Source: Gossypium raimondii (lineage: Eukaryota > Streptophyta > Magnoliopsida > Malvales > Malvaceae). Taken from it: a stretch of DNA of 64,000 nt. Shown here piece by piece: positions 1 through 12,229 of the stretch; position 1 is the stretch's first letter, and every line of letters begins with the position of its first letter. The position numbers and the translations under genes are program-made. The stretch lies in the NCBI RefSeq assembly GCF_025698545.1, contig NC_068569.1, positions 29,936,001 through 30,000,000 on the forward strand, read 5' to 3'. Below the pieces are notes generated by a model. The model did no database searches, had not been told where the DNA came from, and worked only from the letters and a program-made list of their open reading frames with translations.

Positions 1-603
1 TCTTTATTGGAATGTTTGAAAAATGATTTTGGGTTGAAAAGTATGGAAAATTAATGTATTACACAAATGATGAAATAATATGGAAAACAACATAATAATA
101 TAAAAATATCTTGAAATTTATATTTATAAATTAAGTAGATTTTATTCCTAAGATTGCAAAATTAACAAATCCTTTGTAATTTGTCTTTTTATTTTAAAAA
201 GGGTAAATTAATCCTCGTACATTAAATTAAGAGTAAAATAATTATTCTGTTAAAATTTTATCCATTTAAATTATTAAAATTGGTCCTAGTATATCAACAT
301 GAGGTATATATGGTATGTCACATGTCATTATTCGGTTATTTTATCAATCATATCAATTTTTAACAAGACAAATGGATAAAATTTTAACAAAAAAAGGATT
401 AATTTGTTCTTTGATCTAACGTATAAGGACTAATTTACTCATCTTATATTAAATGGGACAAAATATAATCTAACTCCTAGTATAGAGAGCTCCATAATAT
501 TTTACGTGCAAATTATATATTAACATATCAAAAATTTATATAAATATAAAATACGATACATATCCATAAATTCTTAGATCTAATAATAATAGCCAAGTAG
601 TTT
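1..603. repeat. Duplicated upstream flank of a CNL gene (copy 1)
   Basis: AT-rich non-coding DNA. It aligns, with small indels, to 32316-32887, which lies directly upstream of CNL gene A; both begin with TCTTTATTGGAATGTTTGAA. Because the window starts inside the duplicated unit, another CNL gene or its remnant may lie just outside the left edge (inference). I see no gene here. Confidence 0.75.
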
Positions 604-2110
604 CAAATAAATAAATCTTAGAATAAAGAAATGAGATTAATATTCATAAAACTAGATAAAAAGAACAGTAAAGAACTGATGCCGCCTGACTAAGTGACGG
701 CACCCTCTTATTTATTTCAAACCAAAATACAAATTTATTTTAAGAGGATACGAAATAAAACAAAATAATAATAATTTTTTATTAGTGCGGCCCAGGCGGC
801 AACCTATTATTTTTAAAAGGAAAATTGTTTTTTGTACTCTCCTTATGTATATCCATAGGGAACTCCCATAAGCCATAAGCCATTAAATGCTTCCATCGAG
901 TAACCAGTTCATGACAAAGGACACCCACCGAGGACAGTGTAGCCATAGAGCCCCAGAGCTCCAACCCACTATGAAATATCCAACGCCAGTGAAGCACCAA
1001 TCACACCCCAATCCAACACATTTACGAACACCCAACTCGTCAACACATTCACCCCTAAAGCACAAAACGAGACATAGGCTAACACCCTAGTCTTCAACTG
1101 GCTTTGCAAGAACCTTTGTAATGGGAACTGAAACGCAAAGCTAAAGTGCAAAGGTATCAACCAAATCGCCACCACCCCCGACATCTCCCCCACGTCGTCC
1201 AGCTGTCCGAATAGCTTTAAAACCGGGGTAGCAAATACGTAAATGGGTAACAACAAAGGAGTAAAACGATCCAAGATCTTTGCATGTAAAGGCCGAACAT
1301 GTGGTATTGTTTAGCACCAAAAGCTTGTCCACAAAGGGTTTCTAAAGCACTCGCCATCCCTAATTATATTAAAGTGAAAAAAAAAACCTAATGTTAAGAG
1401 ACAAATATGGTAAAAAGAAAACTAATGGAACAAAAAAGAAAGTCTCATCTAATGAAAATTTACTATGAGGCCAAAGTTGAAGCCAACGATGGCCGTATTG
1501 GCTATTGAAATAGCTACAAGTTGAACATCACCAAGGTGACCAGCAAAAGCTTGGGTTATAATGTTCATGGAGTAGAAGCAACAGGAGTTACAGGACTGAT
1601 GATTGAAGGTCCTACGATGACCCATAGCTTCTTTGTTTCGATCCATAGCCTTGTACTTAAGTCCTTCTTCCCCATCTTCATCTCTCCATTTATTTTCTTC
1701 TGGTTTTGATTCTTCATGATTTGAACCTGGTTCTGTTAGTAAAGGTTGATGGTATTCGCCACTGTTCCCATGGATACTATCCATTAGAGACAAAGTTAAA
1801 ATAATAGACTATGGGCTATCTTAGATTTGCTTGGGACAAAAAAATTTTTAAAAATTAATAATAATAGGGTGCGCCAGGCAAGTTGCCAACCACTAATAAA
1901 AAAATATTTTTTCCGATTTATTCCACATTGTAAAAATTTTGTATTTTGGTTTAAAATACAGATGCTGCTAATTGATGAAGTTGCGTCTAAATTTTTTTTT
2001 AGAAATAAAGGGGTGTCACCGATTAGTCAGCGGCACCAATTGTTTATTATTGCTTAGTTTCGTGAATATTAATCATCTTATCCTATTTTGGTATTTATTT
2101 ATTTATTTTA
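604..2110. mobile_element. Inverted-repeat element carrying a MATE gene fragment (copy 1)
   Basis: A left arm at about 604-830 and a right arm at about 1826-2110 are imperfect inverted copies of each other. Shared blocks, in order from the outside in, are AAATAAATAAAT, GATTAATATTCA, GAACAGTAAA or its variant, a GGTGCCGC...GACGGCACC-type block, TTTCAAACCAAAATAC, and CACCCTATTATT near the inner edge. Between the arms sits a broken MATE-transporter gene fragment. Long inverted repeats around a captured host-gene piece are what Pack-MULE-type elements look like, but no transposase is present and I could not define a clean target-site duplication. The class is therefore inferred. The same structure recurs at 32888-34410. 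Confidence 0.6.
872..1793 (-). pseudogene. MATE/DETOXIFICATION transporter gene fragment, broken (copy 1)
   Basis: MATE proteins are multi-pass drug/metabolite:cation antiporters of plasma membrane or tonoplast. The minus strand gives a DTX-like N-terminus (MDSIHGN...EYHQPLLTEP), then TM1 sequence with the family signature ITQAFAGHLGDVQL, then an apparent GT-AG intron (about 1350-1460). Next come [10 protein letters not shown]-type sequence, the TM3-4 block ([27 protein letters not shown]) and finally GGCPLS...GYSMEAFNGLW. The reading frame changes at least twice. Two family-conserved tryptophan codons are stops: TAG before WVGAL and TGA after CPLS. The second half of the transporter, about six helices, is missing. 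Copy 2 at 33167-34080 shares the same two stops, so the gene died before it was duplicated. It lies inside the inverted-repeat element and is not expected to be functional. Confidence 0.8.
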
Positions 2111-2212
2111 TATTATTTATGTAAAAAATACCCTATAGTATCTGAACTTGATTAGAGGTTCAGAAACAAAAACAGCACTAGTAACCCAGAAATACACCAA
2201 TACCCAGATTAG

Positions 2213-2843
2213 AGCTGATCTTGGCCTGGCCAGGCTGAGCTTCAATAGAATTTTAGGTCTATTTTTTAGGCCTAGATACGACTTGAAAATGGACCTAAAA
2301 TTTTGCCTAAATTTTCTCGAATAAAAATGCTAATATCTAAGCCTAGCCCGACCACCCGTATTAAAATTGTTTACATTATTATTCTTATATAATACAAATT
2401 TAAAAATATAATACACTAAAAACATTAAAATAAATGTTCCCCAACAAATTTAAAATAAATTTAAAAAATATGTACATACTTAAATAACACTAAAATAGGT
2501 GTAATTTAGCAAGCAAATGCCTATAAAATAATAGCAAAATTAACAATAAAACGAGAGTTATACAATATCTAAATAATAACAATAAAATAGTAACAATATA
2601 ATAACGAAATGACAACAAAACAATGACAAAACAAGAGCAAAACAATGGCAAAATAGAATTAGTTATTTTTTTGCAAATTTAGGCCAGGCAAAAAAAAAAA
2701 TTACCCAAAACCTAACTCATTTAGAAAACAAGCCTCATTTTTTGCTCAAGCTCATTTTGTGGATCTGTATTTTTACTCAAAATTTCCCACCTTTTATACG
2801 AGCCTTTGTGCTGGCCAAATGACCCAACTCATAATCAGATCTA
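2213..2843. repeat. Dispersed AT-rich repeat, 'ctTGGCCTGGCC' family
   Basis: About 630 bp of non-coding repeat starting near GATCTTGGCCTGGCCAGGC and ending near GCCAAATGACCCAACTC. A second copy lies at about 34505-35110. A third, split by LTR insertions, lies at 14165-14345 plus 20087-20345. The split copy gives the empty-site sequence for those insertions. No ORF. The element class is unknown to me. A short (TA)n tract follows at about 2857-2875. Confidence 0.6.
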
Positions 2844-3759
2844 AGACCAAGTGATACTATATATATATATATATAAAACAAACCAACTTTAGCAAATGTA
2901 GGTCAGATATTTTAGCACATTATAAGAAAATTTGCCTTTTAAGGCAATGTTTAAAACATAAAGTTTACTATTGAAATTGAAACATATTTAAATAAAAACT
3001 ATTGTTTTATAAATAAAAGTATCATGAAAATCAATTAAAATATTCAAAAAAGTCAATTTTTTTTAAAAAATTACCTGATTAGGCCTGGCACACGGCCGTG
3101 TGGCATCAACAGTCATGTTTTTCAGCATCCGAAATTCACAAAAACTCGGGTTTTCGGTACGTAGAGGAAGTAATTTTGAAGTAAGAGCAACGTAAAATAC
3201 TCCCGAAGCCTAAAGCGACCATTCAATAACAAAAGACCTTCTAGCGGAAAAAGAATACTCAATTATGCATAGAAAACTATGTCGAAAGTTTCGACACAAG
3301 ACCTTCAACAACTCCAGACTTACCAACAACATCAACAGTGATTACTCGAGTTATTGCACTGAGGATTGTTGCTTTTGATATCCTCGCCTAAAAAGAAGCC
3401 AAAAGGTCCCTTAAAAGAAGGTTTAAACAATTTGAGTTGGAAACAACTCAGACAAAAATGAATGAACTACCGTATAACGGAAGTTCTATGATTAACGAAA
3501 TAGACAAAATGTGCGGACCAAGCAACAATTGGATGAAGAAAAAAAGGAAAAAAGAACAAAAAGAAATAGATGAAAAAAATAAAGAAGAAAAGGAAAAAAA
3601 TAGCAATGGAAAGGAAGAGGGAACGCTTAATTAATCTAACCATCGATCAAAATTTCGACATTAACCAAAAACATTACCTAATGCATACGCAGAGACTCAA
3701 ATACTAGACCAGAAAGTAGACAGATGCTTAGCCAGTTAACCAGCAGGCTCATTCTTGAC
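2844..3759. repeat. Non-coding remnant, likely LTR-derived, in the duplicated unit
   Basis: No gene. The stretch aligns to about 35110-36046 in the second copy of the duplicated unit. It has the palindromic CACACGGCCGTGTG motif near 3100, shared with other LTRs in this window. Near 3690-3750 it has wording (AGACAGATGCTTAGCCAGTT) that resembles the interior of cotton-type LTRs. An A-rich ORF of 65 codons at 3437-3634 is low-complexity (Lys/Glu-rich), and I do not regard it as a gene. Confidence 0.5.
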
Positions 3760-4140
3760 TGTGAAAAAATAGAACGTCGATAATGACAATGTATCACAAA
3801 GAAAAGAGAAAGAAAAATAAAGAACACACAGATTTTTATGTAGAAACCCTTTTGAGAAAAAAAACTACAGGTAAAGGAGAAGATAATTCACTATGTCGAA
3901 TTCAAATGATTATAAGAGGAGTAGACTATGTCTATTGTAAAACCATATTATAATAGAATGAGTGTAGTAAGGTTGAAACATCTTATTCTAATCAATATCG
4001 AATATATGAAGTGTAATAAGGTTGAAAAACCTTATTCTAAAATAAAATAAAAGAAGTGTAGTTCTATATGGATTTTACTTTTATTTTATTTTACCACAAT
4101 ATTTTATTTTAACAAGGATTCGGGTCACTCAATTCTAACA
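3760..4140 (-). repeat. Copia 3' LTR
   Basis: 381 bp, bounded by TG...CA in both orientations. It pairs with 6182-6568 and with the lone LTR at 36047-36436. The flank TTGAC lies just left. Confidence 0.85.
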
Positions 4141-4157
4141 ATCTCCACCTTGACACG
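4141..4157 (-). other. Copia polypurine tract
   Basis: On the minus strand this reads GTGTCAAGGTGGAGAT, directly before the 3' LTR. That is the expected position and composition for the plus-strand primer of a copia element. Confidence 0.7.
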
Positions 4158-6100
4158 AATTCTCAATGAATAATTTCTTCACCATGAACTCTCAACGAAT
4201 AAGTTCTCCACCTCTTCTATGAAACCCTTTAAGGGGTATTTTTCAACAATGAACACCAACCAAGTCTAAACAATGCTCAAACTTGGTTATGGGAAGTGAC
4301 TTAGTCATCATATCTGCAAGATTTTCATGAGTACTAATTTTGCTCACAATACCACCACGAGTAATAATATCATGAACAAAATGATACCGAACATTAATGT
4401 GCTTTGTTCTCTCATGAAACAGTTGATCTTTTTAAGCACTCATTTACAATGAACAACCTTTTTTCCTTTAGGAAGTTTCACAAGAGCTCATGTTTTATTT
4501 TTGTTGAGTTATTCCATCTCTTTTTGCATAGTAAATATCTACTTTTCTGAGTCTTCACAGCTAACCGCTTCAGAATAATTAGATAGATCTTCATTTGCAT
4601 CTATATCTTTAGCCACATTTAAAACATAAGTAACTAGATCAACATCGATATACTTTTTTGAAGGTTTAATCTCTCTTCTAGTTCTGTTTTTGATGATAGA
4701 ATATTATGGTAAAGAAGTAAATCTATTCTGAATTTCTATTCTGGCTTGAGGAGTCAACTTTGTTTTAGATTCTAGATTAATCTGATGCTCCATCTACTTT
4801 TGCTGTTCTTTATTAGAAGAGTCTTTAAGAGATAAGTTAGGTAGCATAACAGTTTGATTAAAAACATCTCTATTAATCACAACTTTTCTATTTTCAAGAC
4901 ACCATAACTTATACACTTTTACACCAGTTTTATAACCAAGAAAAACACATTTAATGGATCTCGGTTCCAATTTTCCATTATCAACATGAGCATATGCAGG
5001 ACACCTAAAGATCTTTAAATCAGAATAATCAGCAGGATTACCAGACCATACCTCTTGTGGAGTCTTTTTCTCAATGGCACTTAATGAAGACCGGTTGATA
5101 AAAAAGCATGCAGTAGAGGCTGCTTCGACTCAAAATGACTTTGGTAAGTTGGTATTCGATAGCTTACATCGAACCTTCTCCATAATTGTTCTGTTCATTC
5201 ATTCTACAATGTCGTTTTGCTGTGGAGTATGACGAACTATCAAGTATCTCATGATCCCTTTTGACTTGTACAATTCATTAAACTCATCAGAACAGAACTC
5301 TAAGCTATTGTCTGTGCGAATGTGTTTTATTTGATTTCCCCTTTATTTTTCAATCATAGTTTTCCAAGACTTAAATGTAGAAAACACATCACTTTTCTAC
5401 TTTAGGAAAAATGCCCAAACTTTTCTGGAAAAATCATCAATAAGTGTTAGCATATAATTAGCTCCACATTTCAAAGGCACACTAGATGGCCCCACAAATC
5501 AGAATGAATATACTTTAACATTCCTTTCATGTTGTGGATTTCTCTGCTGAATCAAACTCTCTTTTGCTTCCCAAAAAGGCAATGCTCACAGAACTTTGGT
5601 TTGCAAATTTCTTACCCATCAAGAAGTCTTTTTTTGTTCAATTCTGTCACACTATTCTCATTCATATGCCCTAGGCGCATATGCCAAAGTCTAGTAACAT
5701 CATCATCTGATAAGGAAGAGGAAGCGATAGTTGCATCACCAATAATCGTAAAACCCTACAAAACATATAACTTGACAGTCTTTCTTTGTCCTTTCATCAC
5801 AATAAGGGAACCTTTGAAATTCTTCAAAACTCCTCTTTATGTTGTATATTTGTACCCTTTTGAATAAAAAGTACTCAACGAAATCAAATTTCTCTTCAAA
5901 TATAGAACATGACGCATGTCACTAAGTGTTTTGACAACTCTGTCAAACATCTACTTTTCTTAGTCTGCAGAGCTAACTGCCTCATCTCTTCATCCGTCAA
6001 TGTCAAAGGCATTTTATCTATCCGTAGCAGAGCATCCTCTAAGTCCATCTGCGCAAGAATTGTCTACATCTTTATCTATCACAACACAAATCTGGTTTTC
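4158..6100 (-). pseudogene. Copia gag-pol remnant, internally deleted
   Basis: Minus-strand translation in broken frames shows, in order: a gag piece near 5920-6020; a GAG-pre-integrase-like stretch ending RLWHMRLGHMSE (about 5680-5650); integrase core pieces, with a FDLWGPSS...LIDDFSRKVW block (about 5490-5390) and HIRTDN...EF then HTPQQN (about 5320-5200); the EAASTACFFINRS block; and an AYAHVDNGKLEPRS...CVFLGYK block. The start of the reverse transcriptase (VKLPKGKKVVHCK) then jumps near 4430 to the end of RNase H ([17 protein letters not shown], then [14 protein letters not shown]). The RT catalytic core is therefore deleted. Many stops are present, several where the family has Trp. Confidence 0.85.
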
Positions 6101-6167
6101 TAATCCAATAGTGAAATTTCATACCTCAAAGATGTCATTACCATGATTGAGATGAACAACCTGGAAA

Positions 6168-6179
6168 CTCTGATACCAA
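6168..6179 (-). other. Copia primer-binding site
   Basis: The minus strand reads TTGGTATCAGAG just downstream of the 5' LTR. It is complementary to the 3' end of initiator methionine tRNA, the usual copia primer. Confidence 0.75.
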
Positions 6180-6181
6180 TT

Positions 6182-6568
6182 TGTGAAAAAATAGAACGTC
6201 GATAATGACAATGTATCACAAAGAAAAGAGAAAGAAAACTAAAGAACACACATATTTTTATGCGGAAACCCTTTCAAGAAAAAAAGCACGGGTAGAGGAG
6301 AAGATAATTCACTATGCCAAATTCGAATGATTACAAGAGAAGTAAACTATGTCTATTTATAGGCTTGTAAAACCATATTCTAATAGAATGAGTGTAGTAA
6401 GGGTGAAACACCTTATTTTAATTAATATAAAATAGATGAAATGTAATAAGGTTGAAAAACCTTATTCTAAAATAAAATAAAAGAAGTGTAGTTTTATATG
6501 GATTGTACTTTTATCTTTTTACCATTGTATTTTATTTTAACAAGGATTCGGGTCACTCAATTCTAACA
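6182..6568 (-). repeat. Copia 5' LTR
   Basis: 387 bp, the partner of 3760-4140. Same TG...CA ends, same order of blocks, with scattered substitutions and small indels. Confidence 0.85.
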
Positions 6569-6782
6569 ATCTCCACATTGACACGAATTAAATCTAAGTC
6601 AGTGGCCCAAGAGTAGAGATTAATTAAAATTAAATTAGAAGAACTTCTAAAGATGCAACTTGAACTCCTGACCTCAACCACATAAACAGAGCACATAACA
6701 ACAGATACAAAGACTTAATTACTATAGAATCCCACAAATAAACATTCAAATTTTTAGGGCGTTACCCAGCATATGGATTATG
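6569..6782. other. Short spacer with stray copia polypurine tract
   Basis: The first about 20 bp repeat the copia interior next to the 3' LTR (ATCTCCACATTGACACG). The remainder shows no gene or recognised repeat. Confidence 0.5.
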
Positions 6783-9128
6783 TGTAACACCCCTAACCCG
6801 TATCCTTCTCCAGAATAGGGTTATAGAGCATTACCGGAGTTTACAAATTAATTTTCAGACATTTCATTTCATCAAGCATTCATATTTATAACCAATCAAA
6901 ATCAGAACATTTATGAGCTAACATTGACTAATTTAACTTATACAAGTCATTATAACCAGAATCAAATCATCCAAAATTACCGATAGAACCAATGGATAAT
7001 GTAATATATCTTCAACAAGCTTCCGATAATCATTTCAAAACATCTAACAATTATACATAGTACCAATAATAACTCAATTCCAATAATAAAACACAAATAT
7101 ATAATATTCATTACCAAATAGAATTCACTTTAATTAAAATTATACAAAATATAGTTCATACGAACTTAACAGACTAAATTATGAAATACCAAAATTGGGG
7201 CATTTTGGAAAGTTTCTATTTTCTCAATTTCTACCCAATTTTGATCTAAATTAATATTTCATTCAATTTACTAATTTAAATAATAAAACAATTCATTTCA
7301 TGCAATTTGGTCACTTTTTGACATCTTTACAAATTTACCCTTAAAGTTTCTCATTTGTTCAATTTAGTCCCTAAACCTAAAACATGTAAATTGGTCATTT
7401 TAATGAAAACTCATGCTAGTTGAATAATCATATATTTTCCTCCTCCAGACTCCATTCCACATCCTTAATGTATATAACATGCTTATATGTAACATTATCT
7501 ATAATTTCACCATTTATTCATATATTCATTCTAAATTGTCCACTTGAGTCATAGTCACTAAATTATTTATATCTTGAGCTATAGAACTAAAAATTGAGAT
7601 CCGTTAATTTTATATGAAACTAGACTCACATATCTTCTTACCATAAAATTTTCAGAAAATTTAGTTCAGCCAATAAGTACAGTTTATTCTTTAAATTCAT
7701 CCCTGTTCTGCTGTCTGACAGTTCCGACCCTTCTTCACTAAAAATTAATTATTTCCTCGTACAGAATTCGAATGATGTTACCGTTTGTTTCTATTGAAAA
7801 TAGACTTATTAAGTATTTAAATATATAAATTTAAGTCCATAATTATTTTTCTCAAATTTTTTATGATTTTCCAAATTCAGAACAGGGGAACCCAAATTCA
7901 TTCTGACCTTGTCTCACAAAATTTATTATATCTCATGATTTACAATTCTGTTACTTATTATATCTCATGATTTACAATTCTGTTACTTACACCGTTTCTT
8001 CTATGAGAAACGAGACTCAATAAGCTTCAATTTCATAATTTTTTTATCCTCTAATTCGATTTTCACAATTTATGGTGATTTTTCAAATTTAACCTACTGT
8101 TGCTGTCAAAAACTATTTTAATGCAAGATATTGATTACTAAGTTTATAACTCCCTTATTCCCTTTCTCTATAATATTTCCCATCACTTTCACTTATTTCC
8201 GTTCACTAATATATCAAGAAAATAAGACTTTATATAAGAAAACTCTACTAGAACATCATTTCTATGCTTTTCAATAATATCAAACTTAAAAACATATTGA
8301 AATCTTGATGTTCTTACCTTGTCCTATTGGTTTCAATCTTTAACTTGATTTTCTCTCTCCTCCAGCTTCTATTTCTTTAATCTAACTTGATATTCTAGCT
8401 CCCCATAGTCTTCTTGTTATTTTTCTCTCTTGATGGCTATAAAAATTCTTTTGATTTCTAGGTGAAAATAGTAAATTTTTGGAGGAAGGACCAAATTGTA
8501 AAGAAAGCAAAACTTTCTTTCTTTCTTTCTCTCATCTTCACGTTGGTGCATGGGAAGATGATGGCTTGGTTCCCTTTTTCATCTTTTTTTCCACATATAT
8601 ATATTTTAAATAATAAAATAATAAAATATCATTAAAATATTAATAAACTAATATTTATTTATTTATTTAATCTAAAATATCTCCAACATCATCATTATCT
8701 TCTAGATTACTCTCTCTTCTAAATGACCATTTTGCCCTTCATGATCTTTTAAAATTCCATCCTTGAGTCATCACTTAATTTGGAAAAATTATGATTTAAT
8801 CCCTCATAATTTTTCACCTATTCAATTAGGTCCCAATTCATCCATTTTCTTTAGTTTCTAGATTATTCCACCCTTAAAATATTTACACTATTGGTCCTTC
8901 AAACTTTTCATATTTACACTTTAACCCCTCAAATTTTAAGTATTTACTCTTGGGCAACAAAACTTTTCTCACTTTTGCAATTTAATCCTTTCTTGAATTA
9001 ATATGTCATAATATACTTTCCAATGTTGACATAACTCAAAGTTACCATTTTATCACTTTATTTCCTTATTTACTATATCGGAATATTATCTTATTTTTTC
9101 TTGTAGTAAATTTTTTTGGGGTATTACA
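6783..9128. mobile_element. Solo LTR of a large retrotransposon (TSD TTATG)
   Basis: Starts TGTAACACCCCTAACCCG and ends TTTTGGGGTATTACA, giving the usual TG...CA ends with short inverted termini. The 5-bp duplication TTATG flanks it at 6778-6782 and 9129-9133. There is no internal pol sequence, so this is a solo LTR of about 2.35 kb, left by LTR-LTR recombination. It contains a 32-bp tandem duplication at about 7921-7986 and a (CTTT)n tract near 8510-8532. Assignment to Gypsy is by resemblance of the ends to cotton Gypsy LTRs and is not proven here. Confidence 0.85.
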
Positions 9129-9753
9129 TTATGAGTCTATATATACACACATATCTACATCTCACATGCTTAAGAAAATAAGAGAAATGAGACTTTGGGT
9201 CTAGAAACAAGCGTTTTCTAAAATTTGGCCTATTCCTTTAAGTTTTACATAAATAAAGCTATTCATGTAAATTTTTAATTTTTCGACATTTATTAGTAAA
9301 CTAGTCAATGTTTTTAATCATGAATATAATTTTGGGTTTATATGAAATATGCAGGGCAAGATAGTAATGTTATTATTATTGTGTATATATATTATATATG
9401 CATATCAATGATTTTGAGGATTAATTCATGATTATAGTAGGTGTTCATAACCATTATTCATTGTTACGATGATTTGGTGCAAACTCATGTAAACTATAAT
9501 CTGAGTTTAAAGAATTTGGTTTTCAAGTTTGATTTTATAATATTTGGTTTTGGCATTTTATGGTTCCAAATATTTGGTCAAATTATGATATGATTTCTGA
9601 AATGAATTGTGAGATATACCAACTATTACAAAATTTGGGTTAAGAGTTAGATTTTGGAATTTCAAATTTTAAAATTGAATATAAAACATTAAAAAATTGT
9701 ATTATATCTTCTTTCACACTTCCTTCAAAACTTAAACAATAAATAATAAATTT
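9129..9753. other. AT-rich intergenic stretch
   Basis: Very AT-rich. I see no ORF of interest, no RNA gene and no clear repeat boundary. Confidence 0.5.
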
Positions 9754-12207
9754 TGTAATGACCCATTTTCGGTGAAATCAAAATAGTGGTTTCGAGACCA
9801 CAAATTCGACATGAAAATATTTATTTTATTAATATTTTAGTGTCTCTGATGAGGTTAGTAGTGTCGTACAAAAATTTTGTTAAGAAATTTTGACGTTTGC
9901 ATCTTAATTAAGTAAAAAAAAAGGATTAAATCGTAAAAGGTGAAAAAGTGCAGTTCAATTAGATAAAGGCATTAAATTGCTATGAAATTTTAGTTTGAGT
10001 GACTTAAATGATAATTAAACCATTTTATGAGTTAATGGACATATATGGACATCATTTTAATGATGTTAAAGGTTTATAATAAAGGTTAATTTAGTAAATA
10101 AATACAAATTAAATCAATTAAAAGAAAACTAAATGTCTATCTCCTCCAAGTTCTTTCTCCACCGTAATTTAGAAGAGGAAGAAGCCTTTTTAGGGTTTTT
10201 CCATTCGGCCATAGTCTATCCTTGCATGTAAGTGCAATTTTGTCCCGTTTTTAATTATTTCTATGTTTTTGAAGTCATTATAGCTTAATCTTGCTAGCCT
10301 AGGGGCTAATACGCAAAATTGTTAAAAGTATAGGGTTTTGCCATGAATTTCCTAGCTTGATATTTGTAGTTTAATGAAATATTATGAATTTTTGTTGATA
10401 AATAAACAACTTTTGCAAAGTGATTTTTGTTGAAAATGTCAAATCGAGACTTGATTGTAAAAATAGTAAAAATGTATGGTGAAATTGTGAAATAATGATT
10501 TGTATGAATTAATATGTGTTCATGAAGAATTCAGCTAGCTTGGGTTAGGGATGAAACTGCATGAATTTCAATTTACGAGCATAAAGACTAAATTGTAAAA
10601 AGTTAAACTGTTAGGGGTACAATTGTAAGTATGCATAAATGTGATTTGTGGATTGAATTGAATAATTGAGTTTGATTGAAACACTTAATTGAATATTATT
10701 ATTTATTTAGATTAAGATAAATCTCAACCAGATTTAAATTGAGGAAAGGCGAAAGTCACAGATTAACTTGATTGTACTCCTACGCACTAGTTGCCAATGT
10801 AAGTTCATAGTAGTTAAACGTATAATTGATTTTCCATATGTATTTTTACCTTATAAATATGTAATTAAATGTTAATGTAAATTATAACCTATTTGTACTT
10901 CAGTACCTCTGATTGCACATACGTGCCCTTGTTCGTACTTCCGTATCCTTGATTGCACTTATGTGCCCCTGTTTACATTTTCGTAATTTCAATCAAGTAA
11001 AATAAGAATTGTGTTCATTTGATGCTAAGTTTAAAAGATTTACTATGTTCTTACTGAGCTTTGTAAGCTTATAGGTTTTTGTGTATCATTTTGTATATTG
11101 TTATTGCTAACCTTTGGACGGATCGAATCTTCAGCTCACACTATCCATCATTGTTGGTAGCTCTTAAACTCTTTAGGGTTGTGGCATGTATATGTGGCTA
11201 TTTAGTTTGTTTTGGTATAATATGGTGAATTACTAAACTAGGTGATTAGGTACTTTTCTATGTTTGTGAATAGATATCTTTTGGTACAAATAGAATGTTA
11301 TGAAAGTAAACACTTATGGATTGTTTTGGTTTGTTGATGGAATAAGTTGTTATGTTTGGTTTATAAATATGGTATATTGGATGGTGTGCTTTTGGCACTT
11401 TGATGCTTAATGGATTGTTATGGATATGATCAATTTGGTATGTCTGAATTGTGGTTAATTATGAAATGATTAGGTATGTTTTATGTATGTGTTTGAGTTG
11501 TCTATATGACGTATTGGTTATATGGATTATTAGCTTATTGTATGGATATTTTTTTTGTAGGTTTTGAGCATGTTTATGAGTTTTGATCATGTGTGCAAAA
11601 GTGCCTAAGTTTATGCTTGTGAAGGATAAAAGAAATGACTTGATTTTAGTCATTTTCTTGTCCACACAGCCAAAGACATGGGTGTGTGTCTTAGCCGTGT
11701 ATGACATACGGCCACGTGAAATGGTCGTGTGTCCCTTATAGGTTTCAAAGGGTGGTAAGTCAGGCAGTTACACAGCTTGGCACATGGGCGTGTTAGGCCA
11801 TTTTGATAGTTACACGACTTGACACACGGGTGTGTGGCTTGGCCGTGTAGCCCAAGTCAGAGAGATACACGGGCACAAACACAGGCTAGGACACGGCCGT
11901 GTGTCCCTACTTTTAATGTCCACACGGCCTGAGACATGAGTCGTGTGAGTTACACAGCCATGTGACCCCTGCAGTATGAAATTTTCTAACTATTTCCATA
12001 TTCTTTCATATGTCCCCAATTTAGTCCTGAATCATTTTTAAACTATTTTTAAGGCCTCAAGGGTTCAAATAAAGGATGATATGTATGTGTTTGAACAAGT
12101 TATGATATGATTTATGAAATGTTTGCAAACAAATTATTTAAGTTGCATATTTACATTAATGCTCTGTAACCTTATTCTGGAGACGGATACAAGTTAGGGG
12201 TATTACA
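9754..12207. mobile_element. Solo LTR, 'TGTAATGACCC' family
   Basis: Starts TGTAATGACCCATTTTCGG and ends AGTTAGGGGTATTACA. The flanks AATTT (9749-9753) and AAGTT (12208-12212) could be a target duplication with one change. No coding sequence inside. A stretch at 11690-11960 is packed with the CACGGCCGTGTG-type palindrome and its variants. The 5' end matches the LTR that begins at 63184, including GTGGTTTCGAGACCACA. The 3' part matches the fragment at 60370-61074. Confidence 0.75.
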
Positions 12208-12229
12208 AAGTTTACTGATAATATATCGA

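Larger units (their letters stand above)
3760..6568 (-). mobile_element. Degenerate Ty1-copia LTR retrotransposon
   Basis: Two similar LTRs (3760-4140 and 6182-6568) bound a decayed copia interior read on the minus strand. In element orientation the LTR runs TGTTAGAATTG...TTTTTTCACA. A primer-binding site, TTGGTATCAGAG (initiator-Met tRNA type, 6168-6179), follows the right-hand LTR, and a purine-rich tract (AAGGTGGAGAT) precedes the left-hand one. The interior is only about 2.0 kb, against roughly 4 kb for a full element. I found no clean 5-bp target duplication. On the right the LTR is followed directly by a second purine-tract-like piece, as if an adjacent or recombined copy had been lost. 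Confidence 0.85.

Noticed and set aside
782-1000. Separate small proteins from the overlapping minus-strand ORFs at 782-1332
   Set aside because: They are different frames of the same broken MATE gene fragment.
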